Shown here: positions 21,427-35,145 of the stretch, in pieces | Position numbering within the stretch: the first letter of the stretch is position 1 | Layout of the letters: every line of letters begins with the position of its first letter | DNA from: Evernia prunastri | Lineage: Eukaryota > Ascomycota > Lecanoromycetes > Lecanorales > Parmeliaceae | Direction of reading: 5' to 3' | Assembly: GCA_003184365.1 (NCBI GenBank) | Contig: NKYR01000009.1 | Coordinates: forward strand, 186,001-250,000 | DNA length: 64,000 bases | Notes under the pieces: model-generated | The model's database searches: none | Told to the model about the DNA's origin: nothing | Seen by the model: only the letters and a program-made list of their open reading frames with translations | Made by a program: the position numbers and the translations under genes

Positions 21427-23551
21427 TCAAGGTGGCGTGGTGTCCTCTCGGAACCTAGATCCGCGTGAGCCATCCTGGCTAGGATGACTCCGACCGAGAC
21501 CGTCTCGAACGGGATGGAGTCCAGCTGGTGGCGGTGTAGCGCGAATAGGTCTTGGAGGTGCACCGCCACGTATTGAGCCAAAGCCGGGTTGATTTATGAC
21601 GGGCGTACGAGCAGGACCTGGTCGCATCTGTGCTGCTTCATCCCGGCGGCTAGGGCTTCCGTGTCCCAAAGGAACATTCGAACGACCGGCGGCAGCCCCT
21701 AGAGGTGCAAAATATGTTGGTGACGATGAAGATGCAGGAGAGCTGGATGCTTCGGTTTGCTCTTCTGGCACGACACCGCCGTAGAAACCGTGAGAGTCGC
21801 GGTAAAAGGATGACCCTGATAGTGAGTGAGGGGGAGAAGGGCGTTGACCGGGTGGTGGGTCATCGAAAGGGCTTCGACCTTTTGCCACACCTGCAGCCAT
21901 ACCTAGTCCAGCAGCGGCTCCGGTAGGTCCAGCAGAAGGACCGGCAGGAGGAGGGTCACCCCAACCATCGCCACCAGACGCCAGGACAGATGGAAGTTTT
22001 CTTCCAGAAATCTTCTGGAAGCCTCGTTCACTGGGAGCAGTATCCGCAGTAGTCGCTGTTTGAGATGAAGCAGGTCTTAGGCTTCGAAAGAAGCCAGCCG
22101 CGGCTATAGGAGCGGTGCTTGATCTTTGGGTCATACTACCAGATGGCGGCACACCTCCAGGGCCTATGGTCTGAGGAACAGGCGGAGATATATTCCTCCG
22201 GTTGCCAAGCTTGCCTCGACGCCAACGGAACAACAGGAGAAGTATAACGAAGATCATGGCCAAGCCTGCAACGCCACCAACGATACCGCCGACAAGATCC
22301 TGTGTAGGAGGTGCACCACTGCCGCCTGAACCACCATTTGAGCCTGACGAAGGTGGAGGAGTCGGAGCTGTGTTGCCTGAATTGCTATTTCCGCCAGGAC
22401 CTGTAGCACTAGCGCTGGACACAGCGGATGTTAACGACGCTTGGCTCGAGGACTGTGACGATGCTGACGTAGATACTGCTGCAGTGAGTGTGGTTGATAT
22501 AGATGTTATTGGTTGAGAGCTTGTGCCAGAAGCTAGACTCTGGAAGGATACACTGGGATTCGTCGCAGTAGATATGGAAGCCATCACAGCAGAGATGCTG
22601 GTTAATGAAGATTGCGATGCGGTAGACAGTGCGAAGAACGAGGTAGACGAGGTGCCCGACTCCGAGCTCAGACTACTCGAAATGGAGGATGTTGAAGTAG
22701 AAGCTGGGGATTTTTATTAGTACAAGGATGTCGGATGAACCAAGAAGCAGCTTACCTGACATGGTACCATTAAGATTAGTAGAAAATTCATGCTTGCTCG
22801 GAGTAGATGTAGGCGATGGAACGGGAGGGCTCGAGATATGTTGCGGACTCGAACTAGGCGACGACGCGAGTGAGGCGGAAAAATAGGACGCAGAAGACCC
22901 TGAGGTTGGCGATGAATTAGATGGTGGGGGAGTTGAGGGTGCCTTGACTATCTGCTGTGACGAAGATTCGGGGACTTGGATAACGTTTGGACTGGCGCTG
23001 GCCGCTGCATGAGTTGCTGAAGCAGGAGCCGGCGCCTGTGGTACCGCATCCAATTGCTTCACCGCAACAGATTGAGTTTGAGATTGCTGTGATTCGAGCG
23101 CCTGGTTTCTTGCATTCGCAGCGGCGACAGCTGCTGGAGGTACCACTTGACCAGGGTATGAGGTTGGAGTAGGGCTCGCTTCGTTGGTCTTCGGCGCTGT
23201 AGGCTCGGTAGGCTCAGAAACATTGCCGGTACCACCGCTGGGAACCACGTCTGAGGCAGCGGGTTGCACGATTTGTCGGGCGTGAACTCTGGCGGGCTTC
23301 CCGTCTGCAGACTCCAGAGGGTAGTGAGGACGGTCAACGCCTTGGCTTAAAGCATCAATCGTTTGTTCCCCATGCGCAGGATGTCCAGGCGCTCCGTGTG
23401 GGGGAAGCACAAGCTTGGGCATTATAGGCTTTTCGTTCTTGCTTGAGCCACCCAGACTAACCGAACGTTCTCTGCCATTGTTGAGATTAAGCCCTTCGAC
23501 CGGTCCTCCCAGGTTCCGCTCTATTCTCCGTCTCTTGGATGGGTGCTCCAT
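21427..23551 (-). CDS. Ser/Pro-rich single-pass membrane protein
   Basis: Two exons, 23551-22756 and 22703-21427, joined across a 52-base intron (ATGTCAG/GTAAGC, CCCCAG/CTTCT), give 690 residues. The first half is extremely rich in Ser, Thr, Ala and Pro, as in O-glycosylated wall-facing stalks. One membrane span follows (VGGIVGGVAGLAMIFVILLL), with a basic RWRRGK stop-transfer just after it. A Pro/Gly-rich tail follows. This layout resembles Mid2/Wsc-type sensors, but there is no signal peptide: the N terminus is charged (MEHPSKRRRIERNLGG) and there is no WSC cysteine domain. Topology could therefore rely on the single span as a signal anchor. Function unknown. Confidence 0.8.
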
Positions 23552-25348
23552 TGGACCTAAGGTCCAAGCTAGATGTAAGATGTAGATGTGCTTGAAGAAT
23601 GAGTGTCGTTATCAGCAACCGGTAGGCTGATTATGTTGATTAAATGTTCGATTCCAATTCTGCTCCAAAGACATAGGTGTTCAAGTGTGAATGGGTATCC
23701 TGGAAGAGGGAATCGATGACTGAAAGTATGCGAGTGGATGGCGTAGCGTTTCTGAGTAACTTTGTTCGATTGTGTAATGATGGGACGAACGTCTTTGTGC
23801 GGACGTTTTTCGCTCGTTGTTGCGGTCGAAGGTCAGCTTCGCCAGCGATGATATTGATAGAATTATGGGTGTTATAATGAATGGCTGCCAGTCATAGACC
23901 GACGAATTAAGACAGTTTGCGCTGTTTAAGAGTTAGTACCGCCTTTTCATCCTGCTAGCTGTCCATAGCCACAGTACATCAGGCACCCACCTGTCTTCTA
24001 TATTTGCATTATTATGAATGTTCAACTGCTGATGACAAGGCGGCGATGCCGTCGAGAATCGAATACCGTATGTGTAATGAGTGTAATAATGTTTGCTGTG
24101 TTACTGTTTGTTTTGCGAGATCTCCCACCCCTTGGACTGCGACCGTAGTTTTCGCGACCTTGGGATTGGGACACCCCCGGGGTCCTCGGATTGGATCCAC
24201 AGCTTATAGCACACAGCTCTTGGGTCCACGACACCGCCGACGACAGCTCGGGCGTGTCTTGGAGATTCACCTTGTTGCGCAAAGCTGGATGGAAGGAAGG
24301 AAGCAGAGGGGAAAAAAGGGTGGTTGTGCCGTTTGGGGTGGAGATTGTCCAACAAGGGTTTGATATTTTAGATCGAAACTGCCGCCACTATCGGACCCGC
24401 GCCTTACGCGATATGGTATAACGCGATATTATAGTCGGCACGCGTTCCTGGCTTTGATAAAAGATAGGACAAGTCTAAACGACGCTACCTAGACTTGATT
24501 TCATTTCCGTTGCAAAGATTTCTTTGATTTCCTTTCGATTTTTTCATCACCAATCACAGGATGAAAGACTTGAAAAGTAAAGAAGAAAGAAATAGAGGCT
24601 TGATCGAAGACATGAAGATGGTCCAATCAATAATGATAGAAACTCATGAGAAGGCATCAGTTACTATTAGCTCTTAGCACAGTGAAGCAGTCTTCTAAGT
24701 TCTGAGAGACGGAGATTACATCCTTCCAGCGTAATAGCATGTGAAACGAGCCAAGGTCCAGACTCCAGACTCACCGTCTCGCGGAATTCTTGTGCCGCAA
24801 AGATTGATGAATTATTTTTGATGGATGATGATCCTTGCATCCAATGGGATTGATTGCGCAAAGGACCACAGTTCCGTGGAAGATTTACCGCCAGTCATGC
24901 ACCTCAACATCATCTTCCACAGGTACCATGGTACACAGACTCTCAAGAGACGGAGCGGGTATGCGACCGCTTTGAGGCCCTTTGTAACTCGGAATAAACC
25001 GAGAGAGTCATATGCGTTGTAGCTACAGTACCTACATGATATTATCATTTGGAGATGCCGAAGGGTCTTTGCAAATGGCCAATTAATTATTCAGTGATTG
25101 AATGCTTCCTAGCTCCATTCCCACTGTTAATATCAAATATAGTGCGAGGGGATAGCCCTCGTAAGCAATGTCCGCCAGAGCACACTTGCCCCAGTAGCAC
25201 GGAGTCTATGTACTACGGTGGCCGTGACCCTCCATCGTAGAACATGCATACAACAAATTGAAGGGCCCTAATTGGAGTTCGATATCTGATCATTCCCATA
25301 AAGTTCTTGTGTCCATCCAAGCTTGGGAGCTTGAGAGCCTCAGCGTGA
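23552..25348. other. Gene-free stretch
   Basis: Nearly 1.8 kb without a supported gene. Overlapping open frames on both strands at 24000-24420 lack domains and look like chance frames. No tRNA or repeat array was seen. Confidence 0.5.
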
Positions 25349-27710
25349 TCATTTCTTGCCCAGAATCTTCTTGCAATCAGGGCAGAACCACTTGACCCGT
25401 CTCCCCGGTGGTTCCTTTAACCCTACACATCCGAAGTGGAACCACTCGCGCTCGCACTGCCAGAAAGTCAGCTGATGCGCGAAACAACCTTCAAGGCCAA
25501 AAGAGTGATGGACCCACATTATCGTTCTCACAGGCAACCATGTCGCCATAGCTTACGTCTCCGCAGTAGCAGTATCTAGGTTCGTCTGCATCGATCTCCT
25601 CACCCGCCGCTTCCTCCTCTACCTTTACCGCGTTCTCCTTCTCCTTGGCGCTCGCATTTTCCGCTGCTCTCTTTGCGTTCGATGCCGCCACTCCCCCCTT
25701 CTTCTTCGGAGCATGCTGCCTCTTCCCTACACTGACCGCGGCGCCACCTTCTTGACTCTCAATCACTGGACCAGGCGCGGGACGCTTACTTCGTCTACCA
25801 GCAGCAGTAACCATCGGCGCCGGACTTTGCGGTCGAGCCGGCGTAGTGCTCTTACGTCGAAGATGGTCGCGGGGAGTAGTCGCCGAGGTCGGGCCAGCAG
25901 AACTGCGGCAAGAGTGTACACGGCTACTGGCCCGTGGAGAGACATGGACAGGTTCTGGAGGAGGTTCCGCCGGCCCTTTGAGTGTCAAAGAGATGCGGCG
26001 TGGGCGTGTCGAAGTTGCAGTCGGCCTGGGAGTTGTAGCGGATGTCGGCTTTTCCGGGGCTGCCATGACAGGCGTGGCAGGTGTCACGGGCGTCGACCGT
26101 CGCGATGGTCTTGACGGCGAAGGAGCTGGAGCAGCAAGTGGTACTGTCGTAGTTACTGTCTTGGTCACGATCTTCAAAGGCTCCGGTTGGACCTGCTCGG
26201 TCCTACGCTTCTTCGAAGGAAGTTTGACAGGTGAAGTCACCGTCTCTGCTGAAGACGATTGAACAGGAGAAGTTAGGATATCCACCTGCTTGGGAGGAGG
26301 CTCCGGTTTAGGGGATTCTTCTCGTTTTCGCTTCTTTGCAGGGGTTTTAGTGACTTCTTTCGGCCTTTCTTCTGGAACGGTCTTCTTTTTGGGGCCCTTA
26401 GGCACGTTTACGGTGAGAGTAGGGCTCTCGATAGCTCTCTCATGAGGTTGATCGAATATGTTCTTGAGAGAATCTAGACGATGACCTAACTTCTGAGCTT
26501 CTGAAGCCAGGATATCAGCCTGTTCGCGCGCCATCTTCTCCCTTTTCTCCTTTTTAGCAATGTTCAGCGCCATTCCTCTGTTGCTCAGATTTGTGTCTGC
26601 CAACCCAAGAGAATCTGCACTTATTTCGCCTGGTACCAGTATCTTATTTCGCGGAGCGTTCGCAATGTTGTCGTCGTCGATGAAGTCTTCACCCGCAGCG
26701 TCACATTTGGATTTCGTACTTTTGTAATTGTCAGGGCCCCGACCGGCAAGCGACAATTCGCGCCTGATCATTGTCTCACTTGGTGTCCAGATCGCATTTT
26801 TTTTCATTCTCTTCCTCAACTTCGCCATCTCCCATTCAGTAAGGCGCATCCATGGTGCGTGTATGCTCCCTGGCTTGGCATCCGCTGGCGGAGGACTCAG
26901 CAGCGATAGAGCATTGCTTGTCGAAATACCCGCAACGGCGCTGTGCACATTCGTTCCCATTGCGCCTGGCGGTCGTGGCGGTCGAGGCGGCTTGGGAAGT
27001 TTCAGCTTGGGCACCTTAGGAAGCTTTGGTGGTTTGATTCGCCCTGGTTTACGAGACCCTCCAACACGTGATGTAGCTATCGGTATGGGTGACGGAGGTG
27101 CGGATTCCCAGTCCGAGTCGGTAAAGTGGAGTGGGGAGTCTGGGTTTGGAGGTGGTAGCACCTCACCAGGTACTGTGATCTTTCTATTTCGCATCCGTTT
27201 CTGAGCTTTATCTGGAGTCCGGGCAGCGGCTTTTGCTGCCCTCGCACCATCAAGGCGCAGCGTGATACGAGAAGGGGGGGTCTTGCGGCTGGCTTGGGGA
27301 GATCTTGGCACGGGCGTAGGATCCCTTGATGGAGGTTTCGGTAAAGCGTGTAGTTTGGATATGATACTGGTCAACCGATTATAGTGGCGATCCACCATTT
27401 CAAACAGACGTGATGCTTCCCCATAGGATGACTCGCGGCAGCTGATCGCGTGGTCCAGATTGTAAGATATGTCTCGTCGAAGGCCGAGGGAATTCGGTCG
27501 ATTGTCAGGAGACATCTGTGGTAGCAATCCATATTCTTTGGTCAGCTCGTGTACTGTGTGGGCGGCCGTTATGTAGACATCGTCGAGCTTGTGGATGAGA
27601 GTCAGTGACCGAAAGAGATCCGAAGGAAGGTATTCGGTGTAGTCTAGGAAGTCCGTGACTGTAGCTTGAGCGTCAGGATCCACTGGTGGATCTTCTATCA
27701 TGACTTCCAT
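25349..27710 (-). CDS. ING-family PHD-finger chromatin protein
   Basis: Exons 27710-25518 and 25456-25349 (62-base intron) give 766 residues. The start is the ATG at 27710. An ING-type N-terminal helical region is visible at about residues 15-110 (FLDYTEYLPSDLFRSLTLIH, then DRHYNRLTSIISKLHAL). The C-terminal PHD finger is split by the intron: RYCYCGDVSYGDMVACENDN on exon 1 and CEREWFHFGCVGLKEPPG plus WFCPDCKK on exon 2, giving C4-H-C3. ING PHD fingers read trimethylated H3K4 and act in histone acetyltransferase (NuA4, NuA3) or Rpd3L deacetylase complexes. The middle is a very long disordered Pro/Lys-rich linker. At 766 residues it is more than twice the yeast Pho23 and Yng lengths, so I cannot tell which complex it belongs to. 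Confidence 0.9.
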
Positions 27711-28422
27711 CCTGGTCACAGTCTGGCAGATGGATGTCTGAGGGTGAGATTATTGGCTCGAGGTGCGGGGGTTGTCGAATGTCGACGCAAGGTGCTAAGA
27801 GATGGAGGTCTACCTAAGGTAAGTAGCGCGTAGTGTGGGGGATATTCTTATAGGGCTGATGGAATATGCGGAGATCAACTCTTGTTGTTGTCTGTAACTA
27901 CGAGTAAGTATCATTGGCTCAAGGAAATCTACTTATTACCAGCCAAAGTAAACTGAGAAGCGTTAAACCTCTGTTACTTATCAAGAACATTCTACATGAT
28001 GCCGTAGATGTAAATCAAATCGCTAGCGCAACTTTCGATGTTCATTGTTGACTGCAACCCTCACATATTTCATCGGATTTTCAAGTGAATCTGTTCACTG
28101 TACTCAACGGAAGACTCCTAGCTGTGACGTCCGAAAGGCCTCGTATCCTCTGATCAGCTTCGCATTTTGTGTCACTTTCACTGAAATGCATCCTTTCAGG
28201 AAGTTTGACGCCTTCCTTTTCACTTGCTGAAGGGACTTACTCGCGAAAGGAACCTTAGTCCAGTCATTGTCTATATTATCTCGATCTTTGACGGTAGATA
28301 ATCATCACTATCAACTCGTTTTTTCGTCTTCCTTTGCGGGCTGCACAGCCTCGTAGCCTCAGTTCAGAGCTTCTTATTAATCCATCGCGGACATTTGCTT
28401 CTCATATCCTTCCTCATTCGAC
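27711..28422. promoter_or_regulatory. Divergent intergenic region (ING and Gfd2-like genes)
   Basis: About 710 bases between two outward-facing genes, so both promoters lie here. One plus-strand open frame (28045-28230) looks fortuitous. No clear motif was identified. Confidence 0.45.
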
Positions 28423-30867
28423 ATGGCCAACATGCAAGTTGGTCAGGTGGCTGAAGTTCTGGACCGGTTTGTGCCGTTAGGGGCGCTTACCAAGTGGCCA
28501 TATCGACACTTGCACAAGGCGGAGGAGTCCGAAACGGTGTCCAGTAAATATTTCGCCCATGGTCAATTTAGATCGAGAGGCTGGACAATGTAAGTCGACC
28601 ATGTTCTCCTTGCTGCTGCTGCTTCACTTCGTCTATAAAGACCCCGAGCTCTCCGTCAGGCCCATCACTCTTTCGTCGTTCAAGTCACATGCTCGTCCAT
28701 AGTATTCACGCTTCAAGATGTCTTTGTGTCTTTCTTCCACAATCCGTATCCTTGCTTAACACAACCCAGTTAACACATTATGCAGCTATTATGTTCAAAC
28801 ATTGCTGGATGACACCAAACCCCTTCTGCTCATTCCACGAGAAGAAGTATTGGACCTCTTCAAAGAGATCTATATCAAACTCAAGATTCCTGCCGTCTTC
28901 CCTGGCGTGACCCGTCATCCAGGTTTCGACATTGGGTTTGAGGAAGGGAGCCCGCGTCCCCGCTACCTTGGCCGGTTGACCGATTGCACGGGTCTCTTAG
29001 AGCTAGAAAAACTCATGCCTGAGCCAGGAACGGAATCAGGAGAGCCACAGGCTCTGGATGAGCGCACGTTTCCAGCCTTCCGGCGCAAAATGGAGGCTGC
29101 GATTCTAGCTGGCAAGAATAGGCAGAAGAACGCAAAGTCCAAGAAGAGGCAAGATCGTGTAGTCCAAAAGCGAGGATGGTGCGCGCAATTGAAGCGTGCT
29201 CAATGCTACCTCGGTATCAGACCTCGTGGGACCGTCAGAAAGGAGGACTACCACAACGACCCGAATCACACCTATGAGCAGAGTCAAGCCGCTCAAGCTG
29301 CGTATGAAAAGGCAGCGGGTCTAAAGCTACCAACGCTAATTCCGACTTTGCCTGCACCCTATCCTTTCGAGAATCAGGTGGTTTTTGTGTGCGTTGATGT
29401 TGAATCCTACGAGAAAGACCACAAAAAGGTCACAGAGATAGGCATCTCGACGCTCGATACACTCGACCTTATGAATACTCCTCCTGGAGAAGGCGGTCTT
29501 GACTGGATGAAGAAGATTCGCGCGCGTCATTTCAGGATCGCAGAATACGCTCATCTCAACAACACTGAGTTCATCACTGGTTGTGCAGACAGGTTCGAAG
29601 AAAAGTTTGGACAAAGCGAATGGATCTCAATAAAAGAAGCACCACAAGTCGTTGCATCCTGCTTTCGTCACCCCTTCTCTGCACCGGGCCAGTACCCTCC
29701 GTACCCAGCTGATGCACGCGCGGTCGGAAGGTATGGATCTGGCAGCCAATACTTACCACCAGTGGACGATAAGGCCCCGAAACGCAACATTATTCTAGTT
29801 GGCCACGAGATTAGCGCCGATATCCAGTATCTTCGAAGCATTGGCTACGACGTCAGCAATCTATCCAATGTCCTCGAAGCCTTGGATACAGTGGACCTTT
29901 ATCGTGCTATGAAGCATGGACAGAACCCGAGTAGCCTCGGATCTGTCCTCTTAGACTTGGGCTTGATGGGCTGGAATCTTCACAACGCTGTAAGTCAATC
30001 AAGCGCAATGATCATTGTCCACAACAGCTGACAAACATCCAGGGCAACGATGCAGGCTACACCGTAGAAGCCCTCATTGGTATCTCCCTCAAAGCTCTTA
30101 CGTACGAGCACCCCGAAGCACCCGACCCGGAACGACTCTCCGCCGCGGCAATAGAGGCTCAAGCCCGCGTTATCGAAGAGAGCGAGGAATGGGAGATAGC
30201 AGACGAAGAAGGCGGCGATGGTGGCTCCGCCGTAAAGCTCCTTCCCGCGGCTGAGATGGCCGAAGCCCGTGCTTTCCAGCAAGGACTCAACCGAGCCTTG
30301 AAAGCCGAAGAGAAATACAATCGAAACTACACGAGGAACAGACAGAGAGGAGACCATCTTGGCGGCAAGGGTACGAAGGCATATGACGAAAACTCTCCCA
30401 CGCTGAAACCGAGTGTCGAGAGAAAGGGCGAGATCAAATACCATGCCGCCAACGAAAAGAAAATGAGAGAAAAAGCTGCACAGGACTACGACGAAGACGG
30501 GTGGGGCTGGATCGGGGAAGACGACGGCAAGACTGTCGGACAGACCGAAGGAGCCGATGACCAGAGTTCAAACACCAAACTCCAAGATGTCAACACCGCA
30601 TCCCAAACCGGCGACACTACACCGCAGAACAGCCAGCCTAAACGAGATCCAAACTACATCCCACCCCACAAGCGAGCCCCGCAGAACCGAATGCCGAAAG
30701 AGCCGTCGGAAAACACCAAAGACAGCACGGAGGAGGATCTGATCGTGATGGAAGACAAGGCGACCACGACGGCGACGCCGCCCGTGCCACCGGAGCGTCT
30801 GATGGCGCGGATGAAGCTGCTGGACGCGTACGAGGATGATGCCGCAGGGGGCGTACCGCTCATCTGA
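28423..30867 (+). CDS. Gfd2/YDR514C-like DEDDh nuclease-domain protein
   Basis: Three exons, 28423-28589, 28786-29989 and 30043-30867, give 731 residues. The RNase H-like domain carries all five acidic/His positions of DEDDh 3'-5' exonucleases: Asp260 and Glu262 in VFVCVDVESYEK, Asp401 in GHEISADIQYL, and His455 and Asp460 in HNAGNDAGYTVEAL (the His and Asp fall on different exons). The upstream part (LGIRPRGTVRKED) and the C-terminal disordered tail with PNYIPPHKRAPQNR are typical of the ascomycete Gfd2/YDR514C-like family. Yeast Gfd2 was linked genetically to the mRNA-export helicase Dbp5. The intact catalytic set suggests active RNA or DNA trimming, which is an inference. Confidence 0.88.
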
Positions 30868-31808
30868 GCATTTGCGCCCCACCCATGGGATATCTACGCA
30901 TAGCGGGCTGGGAGATGCTTTGCGGCATGGATGGGACAGCTAAAGCGTGTTTTATGATGATGGAATGAACTGGTCGTTATGAGATGGTGCGAGCGTCACT
31001 GATGTTGCTTCGTCGCTATGGCATACAGGACTGAATGGCAGGCAGGTATGGATGGATGGACAAACCGTGCATGCACGGGCTGACGGACTAGCGGCTGCAC
31101 TCCGTCTGCTTGATTCGTGATGGCGATGGGAAATCTCAAACAGGTCTTTTTGCAGACAGGGATAGGTTTTCAAATGCCGGTAGGTTGTGGAACCGTGTCG
31201 GTCTCATTATGCTCCATCTACATAGGCAGAATGCACGCACAAAGCTTTCTAGCAAAGTAAGCAGCATGTGCACGAAGCAGTTCCTGCAATGTGAGCTTTG
31301 ACCCGCTCGTGCGGAATGAACTGTTGAGCAACGAGGTTCCCCAACAATATCCATCCATACATCAAACAAAACAAAACAAAAACAGTTTCGGTTTCGTGGG
31401 GAATGAAAGATTTCCATTAAATCTAAGCAACAGCAAACAATTTATGATAAAAAGCCCGCCACTTTGATTCTAGAACCATGTCCTTCCCAACCCCTCGAAT
31501 CTATCCAGCCCTTCTCACTCGCAGCCTCTTATTAATAACAGAAGCACCGTTGAAGAAACTCTAGAGGTTTGGAAGCTCCTCACAGAACAATAGCCGCCAA
31601 CCTCGAAGAAAGATGGCCACCACCGCCCTTGAGGAACCGCGAGTAGGATAGCGGTCCTTTGTGAAACATAAGCAATGCATGCGTGATGATCTCCTTCTTG
31701 GAAAGAAGACGCATTCAATATATACAACCTTGAAGAAAGTAAGAAATATAGCCGGGTACATTGGCGTTTGTGTCTTGTCGTAACCGTACTTTTGAATTCT
31801 CGAAGAAC
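30868..31808. other. Convergent gene-free stretch
   Basis: This 941-base interval separates two convergent genes and shows no supported gene. A short ACAAA-rich run lies near 31362-31382. Confidence 0.5.
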
Positions 31809-34056
31809 TCATGTTTTTTGGGAAATGCCATTCGAGGCGACATTGCTGCGTTGCTGGTGGTAAGAGCTGATTTTGGTGAATCCCCTACTCGATCCGTCAG
31901 CATTATATTCCTAGGTGCATGACAGGGGAGGATGCTCACCTCGTAATATCGATCTCCCCGTCGTCTTCATCTCTCATCCCATTTCCACCGTAAGCAGTCG
32001 GTCCGTAAGGTCCTATGGGCTGTCCTGTTTTTCTCGTGGGGCTCTCAACTCCATTCGCAGCAGGTGGTGGGCTGCTACTCTGCATCGCTAACCCGCCACC
32101 AGTACCGTTCTTCATCGGGCTTATCTCGGGCCATGGATTACCAGGCGTGCTGCCCATTCGCCAGAAGGGTGCGGGACTGCTATCGGCAAGATGGCTGGTG
32201 GGAAGTAAGGCAGTGTTAGGTTGCAGCATGTTGAGATTGTAAGGTCTGGGGGCTGGTGTACGCATCATCGGTGCGTCGTGGGCCCAAGCGCCGGAAGTAA
32301 GAGTTGGGGAAGAGTCAATGGCTGTGAGATGTCCATTTGGGCGGCGTCTGGGCATAGGTGAGGTCTCGTCAGAGAGCACTGGCAATCCGCCTTGGGTAGG
32401 GGCGTAGATTGGCATTGGAGGGCCGCGGGTCGGGGTGTAAGACTCTTGTTGTGTTGGTGGATAGGAGGACAGAGGCGGTGTCCTACGGTCTGCTGGAGAC
32501 ATCTTCACGCCGTTCATGGGAGGTGGAAGGAACCCGCCGGTTTTTTGACCTCCGGCAGGAGTGCCTGGTTGCGACGACACACGACCTCCGCCTTTGCTGG
32601 CATTCTTATTTGCTAGCAACAATGTTGCCTCGCGGGTCTCGGGCGTCAGGCGCCATTTCATGCCTTTTCCCGGCTCGTCAGGACGTCGAGCGATCTTTTC
32701 AAATGCACAGTTCAATGAAAGATTGTGCCTGATCGAATTCTAATCAATGTTAGTTTCGATCTTTCGTAAAGGATTACATGCTTTACATACCTGCCACCCC
32801 GAGTTAACAAGTCGGTAGTAAGCATAATGCGCTTTGATCCAATTGTAGATACCGTTCAAGCTAAGAGACTGATCCTCCGTGGAGATGATTGCCCAGGTGA
32901 TCATCGACGCATAGCTGCAGCCAGGCTTTAGGTCCTTCGAGGCGTCCAACGAATAGTCAATCTGCTCTGTCGACTCCATCATGATTCCACGTTTATAAGA
33001 ATTAGGCGATCGCTTCTTGGCTGAGCCCGTCGTTGGTCGCTTTGGTGGCGAAGGTTCTGGAGTAACAGGTCGTGCAAGATCCGATGGCCCAGGAGCAATC
33101 GTAGTTTGCTGACTAATGTCTGGTCGTGTGTACGCGTATTGATGAGAATGGGACGGTGGTGGTCCATTTGGAATCGGCCCACTGGCACGGTCTGGAAGAC
33201 GCTGAGGATGCCCAGTCCCTAATTCAGCATCCAACCCCTCATTGTTCTGGTGCCCAAGAACTCTGTCGAGGAACGTAGGATGAACCTCAGTTTTGCCGCT
33301 TGCCGACTGGAAGAGCATCTCAGTGCCCGCAATGGTGATGATAGTGCCGCTCTTGACTTTTGTGTTTTGGCCCTTTTTCAGATTGGTCTCATCCACCCTG
33401 ACGCCGTTGCGCCCATACGCATAAACGAACCATCCATCATCCGTCTGGCTATACCTCAGCTCAGCGTGCATCCTCGATACTACCTTGCTTGGTCCAAGAT
33501 CAATATCTATCGGTGGCTGGTCATCGCCACTTTCCTGCGCAGCCGTTTCCTTTTGAGGTTGTCGAGCATGAGGCCCATCCGGTGCTCGTCCGAAGAAGAT
33601 TTTGGAGTCTTGAACATAGTATGTCCACTCCCGGCCGCATACCTTTGCGAAAGCGTTGATGTTTCCTTTGCCGTATCTCTCTTCTGTCCGATGGTTTGGG
33701 TACTCTTCAGCAACGGCGACAGAGTCGGCGGCGGATTTCAGGTATGGTATGATAAGATCTGCGGTGTCTTCTGGCTCGTCATCAATGGCTGTCTCATCAT
33801 CCGACGCCTCGTCCGAAACATGGGGGGGTTCATCTTCCGGTGTCCGTTGGCGCCGTGGGGCTCGAGGGGCGGCTTGACCGCTTGCCTGCATTTGAAATCA
33901 GCAGGCTAGCCAAGATGGTTCGAATTCGGGTGATGAGCTCACCTTTCGTTTCCTCGAGGCAGGTGGTGCCCTTTGCGTGGGTGAAGAGTCGAGATCAGCA
34001 ATCCGGGGATTGGGTGCCCGCTTGCGCTCGCTCCGCCGAGTAGCGGGGGTGGACAT
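31809..34056 (-). CDS. FHA-forkhead transcription factor (Fkh1/Fkh2 type)
   Basis: Four exons, 34056-33943, 33885-32791, 32739-31940 and 31884-31809, give 694 residues. The small last exon is inferred: skipping it would stop at DITR, while splicing yields DITRGFTKISSYHQQ. Exon 1 encodes a basic N terminus. An FHA domain lies at about 125-231 (KIFFGRAPDG, then SKVVSRMHAELRY), which binds phosphothreonine. The forkhead domain spans about 356-435 (KPGCSYASMITWAI, then SLNGIYNWIKAHYAYYR) and is interrupted by an intron just before recognition-helix sequence NSIRHNLSLN. The combination of FHA and forkhead marks the Fkh1/Fkh2 branch, which controls G2/M genes, origin timing and development in fungi. 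Confidence 0.93.
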
Positions 34057-35145
34057 GGTGAGTTTAAGTCAATGCTAGTTAAAAAGATCGAGTCAGCCAT
34101 ATTGTATGGTGGTGGTGGCAGCGAGGCCGAGGGTTCTGGCGGCGCACAAATGCGCATTGTGTTACTGTGTTGACAAAAGTGCAATGCACCTTTCGGCGTC
34201 TCGCATACGTCAGAGTTTATCGGAGGAACGTACTGTAAATAAAATAATACCACTACTCAGGCGCTTATGCAGGATGATAGAGATGTTGAATGCTGTCTTT
34301 GTAAAGATAAAGGACTCGATGGAGCGGTGAAAGAGTGTGAGAGGTGCGGATTGGTAATGATACTCGTTGGCGCTGCTTGGGAATTTGGTGCCCCCGTCAA
34401 GGGGAGTGGTAAAAAAGTAAAGAACGCGTGCCGTACGCGAACTGAGTCACTTTGGATACTGCTACCCTTCTCCACTGTCGCAATAGATTTGCTGGTTAAT
34501 TAGAAGGCTGTCGAATCTATCAAAAGGATGCTCGCAATTGTTTGTTGAATTTGGGCAACTCTACTCATATATATTGGCATATTTGGCGTTTCGTGATTTT
34601 TGCCGTGAATTTCAGTACTCGTACTAAGCCTGATTGGATCAAATCTTCAATAAACAACTGCCAAGACAAAAAAAATTCACCATTGATTCTCGGATGGAGC
34701 AAGATGATCAGCGGCGTAATGCCTCAGAGACTATAAATTTGCCACGTCCGCCGCCAGTTCTTCAATTTTTATCATTGACGGTGGGGTAAAATAGGATTAG
34801 ATGGGGCCGGTGGGGCTCTGATTGAGGGCTTTTCTCGAAAAGACCACGGTCCCTTTACGACTCGCTCGAACAAGTCCAGTTCCCAGTGCGCCACTGTAGG
34901 GGTGCAATCGGAAAATACTCCACTCGCACAATACAGCGCCGTAGTTTCATTGAGGGAGTTTGCTCGAGGGGCTTTCCGTGTCTTGCACCACTGTGCGGGA
35001 GGCTTCTATATCGTTTCGCGCGAGCTAGCTTGACTGAGAACGGACTCGAAAGGCGTCCCTAGCGACTGTGGAAGTAGGCTATCCGTTGTTGGTTTGTGTG
35101 GTCGTTGATCGTGTGAAGCGTCCTCGCTTTTCGCACAACCTCTCA
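34057..35145. other. Gene-free stretch upstream of the forkhead gene
   Basis: About 1.1 kb with no supported gene. The part next to 34057 should be the forkhead promoter. The adjacent 3' end belongs to the Dbp8 gene. Confidence 0.5.
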
